NCBI GenBank assembly: GCA_022760475.1
Contig: JALEFZ010000006.1
Coordinates: 1 to 64,000, forward strand
Length of the DNA stretch: 64,000 bases
Origin: Bacteroidia bacterium
GTDB taxonomy: Bacteria; Bacteroidota; Bacteroidia; J057
Reading direction: 5' to 3'
Below the pieces are notes generated by a model. The model was not told where the DNA came from. It was given only the letters and a program-made list of their open reading frames with translations, and ran no database searches. A program made the translations under genes and the position numbers. This document shows, one piece after another, positions 51,530 through 62,856 of the stretch. Each line of letters opens with the position of its first letter. Position 1 is the stretch's first letter.

Positions 51530-51988
51530 TTATTTCAAATACCTTTTTAGCCAGGTACTCTGTAGGGGGACTTCCCACTTTTCAAGATCATCCGAATGGC
51601 TCAAAGAGTGATCCAGTACAAGGGTGTTGGCGTCCAATCTTCCCCCGTCGATGTACTGAGGCAATTCCTTGAAGTGCACTTCCTGAATCTCACCATCAGC
51701 GTCAACAAAGAAGACGTATCCATTGTCGAAGGTCTTGAGCTGGTGCTGTCGCAAAATCGCTTCTACGCCTCTTCGGAGGCTATCAATAGAGCAGCCTGAA
51801 GGCCTGTCATCAGCAGGATTGGACTGTGCGATTACAAATCTTTTGTGGCGAATTTGAATTAGCCCGTCTACTGGCGCTCCATGAGTCTTCCACTGTGAAG
51901 TAAATTGATCAAAGTCGCCTTTGAGCTTGGCAAACTGCTCGGCATCCAATTCATCCTTAAGGGAAAAAAACCATGTATATGATTGCAT
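51530..51988 (-). CDS. Conserved-type cytoplasmic protein of unknown function
   Basis: This 152-residue soluble protein has no signal peptide or membrane segment. It has a central block IQIRHKRFVIAQSNPADDRP then CSIDSLRRGVEAILRQH, resembling a Bacteroidota protein often labelled 'ABC transporter ATPase' by error: it has no Walker motif. Function unknown. It is a single gene with its own terminator, 72 nt from the following lipoprotein gene. Confidence 0.75.
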   Translation of the reverse strand: MQSYTWFFSLKDELDAEQFAKLKGDFDQFTSQWKTHGAPVDGLIQIRHKRFVIAQSNPADDRPSGCSIDSLRRGVEAILRQHQLKTFDNGYVFFVDADGEIQEVHFKELPQYIDGGRLDANTLVLDHSLSHSDDLEKWEVPLQSTWLKRYLK

Positions 51989-52060
51989 AGATAAAATTAA
52001 TATTGGTCAAGTAAATATAACGGAAATTGACTTATAGAGGATTTCTCAAAGTGAAGAATC

Positions 52061-52924
52061 CTACATCCATCCCAGTCCCGTTCCTCTCAAGGGATTTCTT
52101 TTCGCTTTTTTTAATGTATCGCTAATGGGGCCATTTTCCCACCACTTGATATAAGCCTCATGTGCCTTTTTTAAAGCTCCTTTGGAATTGAATAGCCTGG
52201 GGTTGCCTCTCCGGGTTCCCAAAACCGGGACATTCGAAGGAGGCATCAGGAATATGGGTTTATCTCCTACTTTCCTTGAAACATCTCTCCTGATGGCCTC
52301 TATCATCCATAGAGCTACCTGACCAACTCTGGCGCTGTCAGGTTGAAGTTTAGATCCTGTCTTTATCGGGAAATGCTTGATGATTGCGCTATCTTCCCCA
52401 TGCTCCAGCAAGCCAGGGATGTCCCCCCATGTCAATCTTGGAATAAAATTTCCTTCCCAGTTACCAGCCTTAAGGCTCCCTATCAATTCATTTACATTGC
52501 TTTTGGCCATCTTCTTCCTTTGGGAGCCTGAGTTTGGTGATACAGCGGATTTGAGAAAGAGTGTCAGGGTATCTCTGGGAATATTTGCAGGGTCAATGAT
52601 TTTTTCATTTTTAAGGTATGCCCCATTTCCAGACAAGACAGGCTCATAATATGGCTTGGAGGCCACAACTTTAAACTTGTAGCCCTTTTCTACCGAAGTC
52701 TTAAAAGCTGGGTAAATTCCCGCTTCGTTGGTTTGGAAACTATCGACAAATACTGGCTGGCCTCCCTCATAGAAACGATACAATTCAATGGTTGCATTGG
52801 GTAATGAAGCCGAATTTTCTATATCCTTTACTTCAAAGGATATTTCAACACCTGTTTTCTGACTACAGGAACTGATGGTTGCCAGGCTAATCGCCCATAC
52901 AAACACGAATAATAATCGCCTCAT
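52061..52924 (-). CDS. Lipoprotein of unknown function
   Basis: This 287-residue protein has a lipobox (TISSC, Cys near residue 20). The N-terminal 100 residues look like a CarboxypepD_reg/Ig-like beta domain (ASLPNATIELYRFYEGGQPV, FQTNEAGIYPAFKTSVEKG). The rest has a basic, proline- and glycine-rich end (PPSNVPVLGTRRGNPRLFNS, KRNPLRGTGLGWM). It starts 33 nt after the GH13 gene on the same strand, so it is probably co-transcribed and may act at the surface with that enzyme. Confidence 0.75.
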   Translation of the reverse strand: MRRLLFVFVWAISLATISSCSQKTGVEISFEVKDIENSASLPNATIELYRFYEGGQPVFVDSFQTNEAGIYPAFKTSVEKGYKFKVVASKPYYEPVLSGNGAYLKNEKIIDPANIPRDTLTLFLKSAVSPNSGSQRKKMAKSNVNELIGSLKAGNWEGNFIPRLTWGDIPGLLEHGEDSAIIKHFPIKTGSKLQPDSARVGQVALWMIEAIRRDVSRKVGDKPIFLMPPSNVPVLGTRRGNPRLFNSKGALKKAHEAYIKWWENGPISDTLKKAKRNPLRGTGLGWM

Positions 52925-52956
52925 AAGTCAAAACTTTAGGAGTTCAGGCCTGGAAT

Positions 52957-55644
52957 TTAATTCTTGATCCAGACTTTGAAATTCTTTCCATCCATTTCAA
53001 AATCATAAGATTTGTTGCCTTCGAGCTTTTCCAGCCAATGGTCTTTGTCTTGGACACCATTTTCATGGTCAAAGCCCTGGTTGTTGCCCACCAGTTTCCA
53101 GTTCCCTTCAGGAATTCTGATGTTTTTCCATCCATGTTCATTAGAACCAGTATTGATGAGTACCAATATTTTTCCATCAATCATATATCCCAATTGATAA
53201 GGATTTTCGGTATCCAACCATTCATAATACCCCATGGGAGCAGGGCCAACGATTCTTAGAGATGCACCGGTTTCACTCATTCTAAAGCGATTCAGCCCTC
53301 TCCAGAATTTATGCATTCCATCATAATCAGCAGGACTGTTGTTGCTTTTACCTACATTCTCCCAAATAAACTGGTTGGGAATCCTCATGTTGTAGGTATC
53401 TCGCTTGCCATGGATGTACACCCTTGTCCCATTGTTCATTTCCTTTACAGTCTCCTTCAATTCACCTGCTCCTTTGGATCTCATCATTTCAGATCCTCCA
53501 TGGGTAACTATGGGGCCGAGGGAGGTGTAAAGCAGGACAGCGGCTATTTTATAGCGATCTTCATCTACCCCATATCTTCCATCCCAATTGTTTTTGGCGA
53601 AGCGATCTGCCAAAGCCCAGTTGTCATGGATGTCCAGGTAGTTGATCCCACTTAGGGCATTTTTATCAGTTGGGAATGTTTTGGTTAAGGCTGCCTTTAC
53701 CTTTTCTTTTTCTCTGAAATTCCCTCCAGCATAGCCTTGATCTCTTTCCTTTTCATAGGGAGTGCCCGTAGGGCCTTTGAAGGCATTTCGGGAGTCATCA
53801 TGGAAATAGGTAATGGGTGAATTATGCTTGTACCAATCCCACGAAGGATTTGACTCAAATTCAGGGTCTCTGGAACCGATCCACGGTTCTCCATAAATGA
53901 TGACATCCTCACCCAGGGCTTCTCTCAACTTGATCAGGGTCTGTCTGTCTACCTGGCCTGCGAGGTCAATCCTAAAGCCATCTATTCCGAACTCTTCGAT
54001 CCAGTGCTTACACTGGTCAATCAACCAGCGTTGAACCATGGGACGATTTTCGAATTTTACTTCATTGCCATACTCGCCTATGTGGTCCAGGTCCTTGGTT
54101 CTGTAGTAATACAACTTATCCATGACATTCCAGTGGAAATGGTATTGACGCCTGTCATTGCGGTCATCATCCATGTTTTCCGCCGTATGGTTGGGTACAA
54201 TGTCAATGATAACAGCCATTCCCTTGTCGTGGAAAGCTTGAACCAGATCCCTGAATTGTTCTCTTTCGGCTCCTGCTTTGGTATTTTTTTGGCGGAAACG
54301 TGTTTCTACTGCAAATGCATGAGAAGTTCTGTAACCCCATTGGTAGTTTTCTGTATTGATTCCTGCCTCCTTCATAAATTCGTCATCCTCGAAAGAGTTT
54401 CTCCATTCCTCCGTAGGATAATGAAGGAACTCTTGAACGGGCATGAGGTGGACTGTATTGATGCCCAAGTCTACCAGATAATCAAAGCCAATGGATTGTC
54501 CCTTCGAATTTTTTAACCCTGGCTCGAAGAAAGCAGGCAATGTTCCCTTCATTTCCTCAGCCACAGGTAGGAGATCTGTGAAGTCCTGGACATGTACTTC
54601 GTATGCGATTACATCTTGCATAGGAGGTCTGCCTTCGGCAAGTGGAGTCGCAGGCTTGGTACGAGGGGCGACCATTGATCTTCCCCATGTATCATCGCTT
54701 ACCCTTGCATAAGGGTCTGAGATGTGAACCCGTACACTTTCAAAAAAATGATTGCCTGGATCGGTTGCACCATGGATGGTAAAGTCGTACCAGGTACCGG
54801 AGATGTCTTGTTCAATTATCATTTCCCATACCCCATCCTCATCTCTATTCATGGGAAGCTCCTGGCTGGGTGCTTCATCTCCCTTGTCATCATAGAGGTA
54901 TAAAGATACTTTTTCTGCCCTTGGGGCAAATAGTCTAAATGCCGTTTCCAATCCATCCTTTGAGACGTTGGCCCCCAATTCTTTAGGGGAATAGGTCTCT
55001 CTGAACCATCCGTCAAAATTTGCCCATGCCCTGAGTCCTTCTGCTTCTACAAAATAAATCCTGCGATAGTCAATCGGATCTTCGGGGATCAATAGGGCAC
55101 TATGGGACTCATTGGGCAACACATCAGCAATTGGAATTTCTCTATTTTCCGCATCTAAGAGTTTATAGCGATCTACAGAAAGCGGTCTTGACAGACCTTC
55201 AAATTCTACCCAGATCCTTCCGGAACTAAGCATTTCAGCAGTTAAGTTGGGTGCTATCATATTTGGCATGTAAACGAAGTTCGAGCCCTTTTCATTTGGG
55301 GTATTTTCAGGGGGATTTAACCATTCCCCTTCATTTATTCTAAACTTAAACTCAGACCTGATACCTATGTTGGAAAATTCCGGATTGCTAAGTTCAAGGA
55401 CCCAGAGATCCTTTTTCATAGGCTTGAGTTGATATTTCGAGTCATTCATGTCTCCGCTCCAAGACCTGAACGAACCGGTTAGAACGACTTTTTGTGGCTT
55501 CGAAATACCATATAATTTCTCACTAAATAAAAACCAAGTTTGGTCATTTCTGTTGGCATATCCTTGTTGGATTTCTTCTTGTGTAAAAACCTGAGAAAAT
55601 GCCAGAACAGGGAAAAATAGGCAAAGGAGTAATAGTTTCCTCAT
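52957..55644 (-). CDS. Secreted pullulanase-type GH13 glycoside hydrolase
   Basis: This 895-residue exported protein has a signal peptide (1-18, LAFSQ), N-terminal beta modules (about 25-330, carbohydrate-binding/E-set-like) and then a GH13 barrel. Barrel markers are YEVHVQDFTD, DLGINTVHLMPVQEF, IDIVPNHTAENM, DGFRIDLAGQ with the nucleophile Asp (near 562), IIYGEPWIG with the acid/base Glu (near 585) and YLDIHDNWALADRF with the third Asp (near 673). The type I pullulanase group uses these motifs to cut alpha-1,6 links of glycogen and starch. No T9SS tail is present, so it may be periplasmic or use another route. Followed by a lipoprotein. Confidence 0.9.
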   Translation of the reverse strand: MRKLLLLCLFFPVLAFSQVFTQEEIQQGYANRNDQTWFLFSEKLYGISKPQKVVLTGSFRSWSGDMNDSKYQLKPMKKDLWVLELSNPEFSNIGIRSEFKFRINEGEWLNPPENTPNEKGSNFVYMPNMIAPNLTAEMLSSGRIWVEFEGLSRPLSVDRYKLLDAENREIPIADVLPNESHSALLIPEDPIDYRRIYFVEAEGLRAWANFDGWFRETYSPKELGANVSKDGLETAFRLFAPRAEKVSLYLYDDKGDEAPSQELPMNRDEDGVWEMIIEQDISGTWYDFTIHGATDPGNHFFESVRVHISDPYARVSDDTWGRSMVAPRTKPATPLAEGRPPMQDVIAYEVHVQDFTDLLPVAEEMKGTLPAFFEPGLKNSKGQSIGFDYLVDLGINTVHLMPVQEFLHYPTEEWRNSFEDDEFMKEAGINTENYQWGYRTSHAFAVETRFRQKNTKAGAEREQFRDLVQAFHDKGMAVIIDIVPNHTAENMDDDRNDRRQYHFHWNVMDKLYYYRTKDLDHIGEYGNEVKFENRPMVQRWLIDQCKHWIEEFGIDGFRIDLAGQVDRQTLIKLREALGEDVIIYGEPWIGSRDPEFESNPSWDWYKHNSPITYFHDDSRNAFKGPTGTPYEKERDQGYAGGNFREKEKVKAALTKTFPTDKNALSGINYLDIHDNWALADRFAKNNWDGRYGVDEDRYKIAAVLLYTSLGPIVTHGGSEMMRSKGAGELKETVKEMNNGTRVYIHGKRDTYNMRIPNQFIWENVGKSNNSPADYDGMHKFWRGLNRFRMSETGASLRIVGPAPMGYYEWLDTENPYQLGYMIDGKILVLINTGSNEHGWKNIRIPEGNWKLVGNNQGFDHENGVQDKDHWLEKLEGNKSYDFEMDGKNFKVWIKN

Positions 55645-55779
55645 GTCATATGTAATTATGTCATAAAGTTAACAGGAATGTGGAATTTTTGATGAATGGC
55701 AGGGAGAGATTATGGAATATTTGAATTTTCGCAGGGTAGCCATTATACATTTACAAGGTTCTTAATATCAGGGGACTAC

Positions 55780-55817
55780 AAATAAAAGGGGAAGCCTGGA
55801 AAGAGCTCCCCCCTTTT
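55780..55817 (-). terminator. Terminator of guaB
   Basis: On the minus strand AAAAGGGGGGAGC pairs with GCTTCCCCTTTT (one extra G) and continues with ATTT. It lies 15 nt after the guaB stop. Confidence 0.65.
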
Positions 55818-55831
55818 GGGTTATATCACGC

Positions 55832-57352
<1,521 letters not shown>

Positions 57353-57400
57353 TTACGAAGAATATCCGTGAAAAATTCTTGTGAAAAGATGACTCATGTC

Positions 57401-59488
57401 TTACTTGCTACTTTCGGCTTTTGAGTATGCCTCCATTTCTTCAAGCAGGGTAAAGCTCGTGCTATTGTTAGGACTGCCTTCAGGTACAGTTACTTCTACC
57501 TTGTTTGACTCTTCTATCAGTTTCTTCAATTTTGCCTTTGCTTCCAGATGGTTGGGGTTGATTTTTAATGTTTCCTCATAATCTTCAATTGCCTTTTTAT
57601 TCATCTTTGTTAAATGATAAACATTTGCACGCTGGAAATAAGAGTTGGCATTATTAGGATCTTGCTGGATGGCTAGAGAGTAGGCCTGGATACAATCGTT
57701 GAAGTATTCAAGTCCAAAGTAACACTTGGCCATCATTTGGTGGATCACCGCCATTCCCCTTCCACTGCTAGCCTGGACTTGCTGAAGATTGCTGTAAGCA
57801 GATCTGTAGTCCTCTTTTTTCAAGTAGGCCGTAGCCAGTATCCAATAATTGATGTCTTCAATGTTGCCTGTTAGGAAGCCTTCTTGAAGGTCATATACGT
57901 CATTGAAGGCGGCAGCTCCCAGCTTGACTTCATCTTGTGAGGCTTTGGAGTAGATAGAGTTGGGAGAAACGTACTTCAGCTTATGTATGCTGGTATCTGT
58001 GGAATAACTTCCATAATCTCCCCAGATTACCAGGTTCGCATTGTAGATTTCACCTATTCGTTTGGCTTCTTCAGCCGTACCCGGAAGCTGTGATCCTCCA
58101 GCATAAATGACATTTATGCCAAGTTCCTGACTTTCAGGAAGGGTATTTACCCAATCTCGTACAGTTTCTTCTGCCCATGATGATCCGCCCTCCGCCGATT
58201 CAGGTCTGAAAGGCAACAGCAATACATTGTATTGCTCTGCTGAAGTAGAGAAATTGGAAAGGAATTTGAAGTCGCTCAACCTAGGTGTCTGCCTTCCAGG
58301 CATGACATAGGCAATTGAACTTAGTGTTACCAGGGCAATGGTCAAGCCCACCCAGGTCAATACTGGCCATGACAACAATGAGTTTGTCGAACCTGCTTGT
58401 GGTTCATCATCTTCCTGTCTTTGTCCCTGTCCCTGATTGTAGTAGCTGTATTCCTCTTGATACTCTCGCCCCTCTTCTCTTTTTTTGACTTCCTCCATGG
58501 TGGCAACGGGAACAAGATCGTACATCCTACTTGGCTCATTGCGCGGGGGTAAGGCATAAGTCTGCCTGTCAGTTTCTTCCTTGACCGAAGTATTGGGTTT
58601 GGGGTGAATATCCCCTGTTTTGGCTGCAATATGAGTAAATTCTCGTTCCCTCACTTCGCTATAGGAGGAAATAAGATGACCTTCTTCCCAGGTAGAAAAT
58701 TTTGATGTTTCCTCAAACCACAACATGGGTTCTTCCTCTTCGACAGGTGCCTCATATACTTCCACCTCTGGCTCCTCTTGAACGATCCAATCCGACTCTT
58801 CTGCTTCGTTTTGATAAAAAGAAAAAGGAGTCCATGCCCATGCCAGGATGTGTTCACCACCAGTAAGGTTGATAAGACATCCATCCCCCTCAACTGCCTT
58901 TTGCTGATTTTCTTTCCATGCCCAATAGTCATAGGGATCTGATGGGAGGGTATACAAAGGCATTTTAATACCTGTTTCTGAACAGGAAGATTCCAATGCC
59001 CTGTTTAGTCGCTCTCCTTTAAGAAGTTTGGCAAACAAGGATTTTCGAAAGGCTTCGGGATTGTTGTTTCTGGGAAGGAGTAGCACTGCAGGAGCGCCTG
59101 AAAAAAGAAACTGTTCTGCAACATCCAGGCTATAATTTCCATCCAGGATGATGATCTTCAAGTCTGGAAATGCCTTCCAGTTGAATTCTTCAAAATCGAG
59201 TTTATGGCGCTTGGCAATTTTTTGACTAAGGAAAAGCTCCTCTCCTACATCCGAGTCCGAATAGAAATAAACCAGCTGAACTTGCTGATACACCAAATCC
59301 CCTGAGATAGCATCCCATGCAAAGGGTACATCCTTAGCCCCTTCTCTATGAATGAGGGTTGTGGGCGAGTACTGTTGTACCAGCCTGTCAAATCCATCCT
59401 GAACAGCCTTGAGCTGTCGGGTTGAACGTTTTTTTACTGAAGAGCTTAAACATGCAAGGTAAAGGGAGGACGCTTTGTAATCACTCAT
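57401..59488 (-). CDS. Membrane protein with degenerate CHAT-like head, TolB-like domain and TPRs
   Basis: From ATG 59488 (TTG 59572 rejected) this is a 695-residue protein. Residues 1-215 resemble a CHAT/caspase-like fold: VQLVYFYSDSDVGEELFL occupies the place of the histidine strand, and LKIIILDGNYSLDVAEQFLF with FSGAPAVLLLPR the place of the Cys strand. The family His and Cys are not there (Ser-Asp and Asn-Tyr instead). An acidic, proline-rich spacer (about 230-365), one helix (about 371-393, LTWVGLTIALVTLSSIAYV), a TolB-like alpha/beta domain (about 415-500, YNVLLLPFRP, ANLVIWGDYGSY) and three or four TPRs (about 560-660) follow. The likely topology is head in the cytoplasm and TolB/TPR outside. 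Single gene; function unknown. Confidence 0.75.
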   Translation of the reverse strand: MSDYKASSLYLACLSSSVKKRSTRQLKAVQDGFDRLVQQYSPTTLIHREGAKDVPFAWDAISGDLVYQQVQLVYFYSDSDVGEELFLSQKIAKRHKLDFEEFNWKAFPDLKIIILDGNYSLDVAEQFLFSGAPAVLLLPRNNNPEAFRKSLFAKLLKGERLNRALESSCSETGIKMPLYTLPSDPYDYWAWKENQQKAVEGDGCLINLTGGEHILAWAWTPFSFYQNEAEESDWIVQEEPEVEVYEAPVEEEEPMLWFEETSKFSTWEEGHLISSYSEVREREFTHIAAKTGDIHPKPNTSVKEETDRQTYALPPRNEPSRMYDLVPVATMEEVKKREEGREYQEEYSYYNQGQGQRQEDDEPQAGSTNSLLSWPVLTWVGLTIALVTLSSIAYVMPGRQTPRLSDFKFLSNFSTSAEQYNVLLLPFRPESAEGGSSWAEETVRDWVNTLPESQELGINVIYAGGSQLPGTAEEAKRIGEIYNANLVIWGDYGSYSTDTSIHKLKYVSPNSIYSKASQDEVKLGAAAFNDVYDLQEGFLTGNIEDINYWILATAYLKKEDYRSAYSNLQQVQASSGRGMAVIHQMMAKCYFGLEYFNDCIQAYSLAIQQDPNNANSYFQRANVYHLTKMNKKAIEDYEETLKINPNHLEAKAKLKKLIEESNKVEVTVPEGSPNNSTSFTLLEEMEAYSKAESSK

Positions 59489-59661
59489 GATACATGGTTC
59501 TGGAAATATCCACCCAAGGGAATTCTTGTGCTTAAAAACATCCAATGACCATGCCAAAAGCGTGATATTCAAGCAGCAAATATGACCGTTCGCATTATGC
59601 GAATAAGATGTTTGATCTGCTGCGAATAAAGCCCGATTTTAAAGATTAAATGCAGAAATAA

Positions 59662-60831
59662 TCAAGAAATAAAATATTTTCTTACCGTATCAATCACATA
59701 GTTTTGCTGAGAAATGCTCAGTGTAGGAAACATAGGGAGGCTGATACAAGCGTTGTAGTAAGCCTCCGTGAGTGGAAAATCTCCTTTTTTCCAGCCTAAT
59801 TTTTGGTAAAAAGGTTGATAGTGAACCGGGATATAATGGATTTGAGATAGAATTTCATGTTGGCGTAAGTATTTGTAGAAATCTTTTCTATTGTCGACTT
59901 CTATCACAAATAGGTGAAATGCATGACCTTCCTCTATGAGAGGCAGCTTCATTGGCAAATCTTTGAAGGCGTCCAGATAGATTTTGGCTATTTCTGTTCG
60001 TTTGGCGAGACCTGATGCTCCTCGATTGAGCTGACTCATGCCCAAGGCTGCATGGATATCACTGAGCCTGTAATTGTAGCCCAGGACTTGCATTTCATAG
60101 TACCATCCTCCATGATCTTCGATCAGTTTGTTTCGGTTTCGGGTGATTCCATGGTTTCTTAGGTCGATCAACCTTTCATATAAGGTGGGGTCATTGGTCG
60201 TAACCATGCCCCCTTCACCTGTAGCAAAATGCTTTACAGGGTGAAATGAGAATATAGCCAAGTCAGCATAGGCACCGTTGCCACACTGTTGTTGCTTGTC
60301 TTCGGCATCCTGATAAGAGCCTCCAGGTGCATGGCAAGAATCTTCGATGATCCAGCAGCCATAGCGATCAGCGATTTCTCTTACCCGATCCATACGGATG
60401 GGGTGACCCGCAAAATCAACCGCAATAATTCCTGAATAATGTCCTAATGGGGCTTGATCCAGCTTTTTTTCTAGTAAGTCAAGATCCATGAGCCTGGTGG
60501 AAGGATCAATGTCTACAAAATCGATGTTTCCTCCTTGATACAGGATACAATTGGTGGAAGCTACAAAGGTCAAAGGTGAGCAAAGTACCCTATCTCCGGG
60601 TTTTACCCGAAGCGCCAAACTGCAAAGGTGCAGGGCGGCAGTACCACTGGAACAGGCCACTGCATATTGCGAGCCAATGTAGCTGGCAAAAGCCTCCTCA
60701 AACTTTTTGACTGTAGGTCCGCCAGTAAGGTAGGCTCCCCGAAGGCTTTGCAATACGGCCTCTTCATCCTCTTTGGTGATTTCCTGTCGACCATATGGGA
60801 TGGGTAGCTGTAAGGAGGGATTTAGAGACAT
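59662..60831 (-). CDS. PseC-like DegT/DnrJ/EryC1 aminotransferase
   Basis: This 389-residue PLP enzyme opens IPYGRQEITKEDEEAVLQSL and has SSGTAALHLCSLAL, WIIEDSCHAPGG and FSFHPVKHFATGEGG (PLP lysine). LGYNYRLSDIHAALGMSQL and YIPVHYQPFY follow. The GRQ opening, HPVKH...GEGG and MQxLGYNYRxxDI pattern match UDP-4-amino-4,6-dideoxy-N-acetyl-altrosamine transaminase (PseC) of pseudaminic acid synthesis. No PseB, PseH, PseG, PseI or PseF partner lies in the window, so the pathway or exact sugar is unproven. It is located 50 nt after the DUF3857 gene. Confidence 0.82.
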   Translation of the reverse strand: MSLNPSLQLPIPYGRQEITKEDEEAVLQSLRGAYLTGGPTVKKFEEAFASYIGSQYAVACSSGTAALHLCSLALRVKPGDRVLCSPLTFVASTNCILYQGGNIDFVDIDPSTRLMDLDLLEKKLDQAPLGHYSGIIAVDFAGHPIRMDRVREIADRYGCWIIEDSCHAPGGSYQDAEDKQQQCGNGAYADLAIFSFHPVKHFATGEGGMVTTNDPTLYERLIDLRNHGITRNRNKLIEDHGGWYYEMQVLGYNYRLSDIHAALGMSQLNRGASGLAKRTEIAKIYLDAFKDLPMKLPLIEEGHAFHLFVIEVDNRKDFYKYLRQHEILSQIHYIPVHYQPFYQKLGWKKGDFPLTEAYYNACISLPMFPTLSISQQNYVIDTVRKYFIS

Positions 60832-60880
60832 AAGGATGGTTAAACTTTTGAGATGTTAATACTTCAAGTTACCTGAATTT

Positions 60881-62767
60881 CTATTGCTTCTTCAAAACAA
60901 TGATCTCATTTTCCTTTTGTAGCTTTTTCTCGAAGATTTGCCTGAGCATATCTGCATCCTCCTTGGGATAGTTTACCCGCTGGACTTTCATCATATTTTC
61001 TATTTTCAAAGTCTTCCCCTGATTTAAGAGCATGCTATTAAATTTTACACTTATGTCTCTATTTGGAAGGGATACAGAAATATTCTGGGGAAAGCTTTCA
61101 AAGACATAGCCTTCCGGCGCCTCAATGGTAAATACTTCTCTGGATAAATAAGGATAGCGAAGGTTGATGGGAAACTGTCTTTTGGTCTCAGAAAATGGAT
61201 TTTTCTCCAGCCTCCATAGCTTGAACAGGTCAAACTCAAGGAAATCCCCAAGGGAATTTGCCCATATAGATGAATTAAGCTTGTATTTCAGACTCATGCC
61301 TTTTTCAACATCCTTCTTTCTGATCAGTTCCTGCTCTGAAATTTCTATGGTTTTATCCAGGTAAACATCCCAAAATTCTTTTTTATCGTCCTCATAATTT
61401 TCGAGAATACTACTTACCGTATACCCCTGATGAATTTCAGTAATTTCCCCATTTACATCTCCATCGGAGCTAAGCCTCAACTGAGCAATTAGGATGATTT
61501 GAGATAAGTTTTTGGGGACTACGGGATACCACTTTGGATTGTCAGGGTCAAGAACCCAGGCCTCCTGACCGAGTAGGTTGGAAGGAGGAAGTTGGGTAAA
61601 GGGGTATTTTTGACTGGCATCCAGCAGATATTCTTTTCCATCGATCTTGACCAGGCTAAGCAAGTGGTTAAACTGGTCGAATACAGGGTGAATTTTAATG
61701 GCACCTCCATGATCTCTCGTACTGATCAATGCAGGGTAGGTTTCAAGCCCTGAGCTTTTGAGCAAGGATGTCAATACAAGATTGATTTCACCTGAATTGC
61801 CTTCTCCCGAATTGAAAATATCTACCACGGAGCGCCCATTCTTGCGGAAGAAGTTGTAGGTTTCATCCCAGCTTATTTTTTCATGAACAAAGTTGAAAAT
61901 TCCCAGCATTTGTTGGACAGGACTTTCAAACTCGGGCAATTCTTGCAGGGCTATTTTGTGCAGTTTTTTGGAATCTTTATTGAGTGTCCCAATGAGGTCG
62001 GTCTGCAACATTCGCTCTGTTAATTCATCCCAGTCCTTCAAAACTGAGACCCCCGCATCTCCAAAACGAACTCCAACCAACTGAAAGCGAACTTTTGCAC
62101 GATAGTCAGATAGGTTATCTACGAAAACTTCCTTTGACAGGCCAGGAATGTTCTCCATCGAAAGGCTTGCCATCATGCCATTGACATGGCTTTTAACCCT
62201 GGAGAGGTCTTGCACCTGCAAAATAGGCTGGTAACTTGAACTCCCATCAGATAAAAAAGAAACTTCTGATTTAAGCACGGGGAAATTTTCCTGAAAAAAC
62301 CAAGCTATTGAAAATGAGTTTTTATCGAAAAAGGTATACCGAAATTCTACAATCGAACCCACTTTGACTTTAGGTAGGATGATTTTTTTCTCTTTAAAAT
62401 AAGGCCCAGGTTTTTCTGTAAATACATCTTCATTGCTGAGTTTGGATATCTCTATTTCTCCCTGGTTCAGGTTCAAACTTCGGCCTTTGATCCCTTTGAC
62501 AATGACATCTTTTTTATAATGCTGAATCCTGAATTTGGAAAGTGCTTCGACCCCTTTTTCATCGAGGATGTGCGCACGGTAATAGACCGTCCCCAAAATT
62601 CCACTTTCAGAAGCCTCATATTTGGCCTTTTGAAAAAGGTAGACTGACTGAGCAGGAAAGGCTTGACTGCCATCTGTTGTGAAATCTTCCGGTGAGATCG
62701 GATCCCATTGGCCAAATAAAGGGGACATTGCCAAAATGGACAAAAAAAACAGAATTGTGCTTCTCAT
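60881..62767 (-). CDS. Secreted DUF3857/transglutaminase-like protein
   Basis: From ATG 62767 (62827 adds a non-signal extension) this is a 628-residue protein with a signal peptide (ending LFGQ). A DUF3857 domain lies at about 45-225 (AHILDEKGVEALSKFRIQHY, IILPKVKVGSIVEFRYTF). A transglutaminase-like core follows (GEGNSGEINLVLTSLLKSSG, STRDHGGAIKIHPVFDQFNH, KEYLLDASQKY), then a C-terminal beta region. The cysteine of active transglutaminases is Ser in NSGEINL, while His (FNH) and Asp (LDA) remain. It is a close paralogue of the next gene. Confidence 0.85.
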   Translation of the reverse strand: MRSTILFFLSILAMSPLFGQWDPISPEDFTTDGSQAFPAQSVYLFQKAKYEASESGILGTVYYRAHILDEKGVEALSKFRIQHYKKDVIVKGIKGRSLNLNQGEIEISKLSNEDVFTEKPGPYFKEKKIILPKVKVGSIVEFRYTFFDKNSFSIAWFFQENFPVLKSEVSFLSDGSSSYQPILQVQDLSRVKSHVNGMMASLSMENIPGLSKEVFVDNLSDYRAKVRFQLVGVRFGDAGVSVLKDWDELTERMLQTDLIGTLNKDSKKLHKIALQELPEFESPVQQMLGIFNFVHEKISWDETYNFFRKNGRSVVDIFNSGEGNSGEINLVLTSLLKSSGLETYPALISTRDHGGAIKIHPVFDQFNHLLSLVKIDGKEYLLDASQKYPFTQLPPSNLLGQEAWVLDPDNPKWYPVVPKNLSQIILIAQLRLSSDGDVNGEITEIHQGYTVSSILENYEDDKKEFWDVYLDKTIEISEQELIRKKDVEKGMSLKYKLNSSIWANSLGDFLEFDLFKLWRLEKNPFSETKRQFPINLRYPYLSREVFTIEAPEGYVFESFPQNISVSLPNRDISVKFNSMLLNQGKTLKIENMMKVQRVNYPKEDADMLRQIFEKKLQKENEIIVLKKQ

Positions 62768-62856
62768 ATTTTTTTGTAAAAGGATGGAATTTGAATTTTC
62801 GAATGATGAGTTATTATCCCTGCCCAAGAAGGGCTTCCTAGCTTATTTTTCAATCA

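Noticed and set aside
51530-51988. ABC transporter ATPase (a common label for this kind of protein)
   Set aside because: No Walker A, Walker B or signature motif and only 152 residues.
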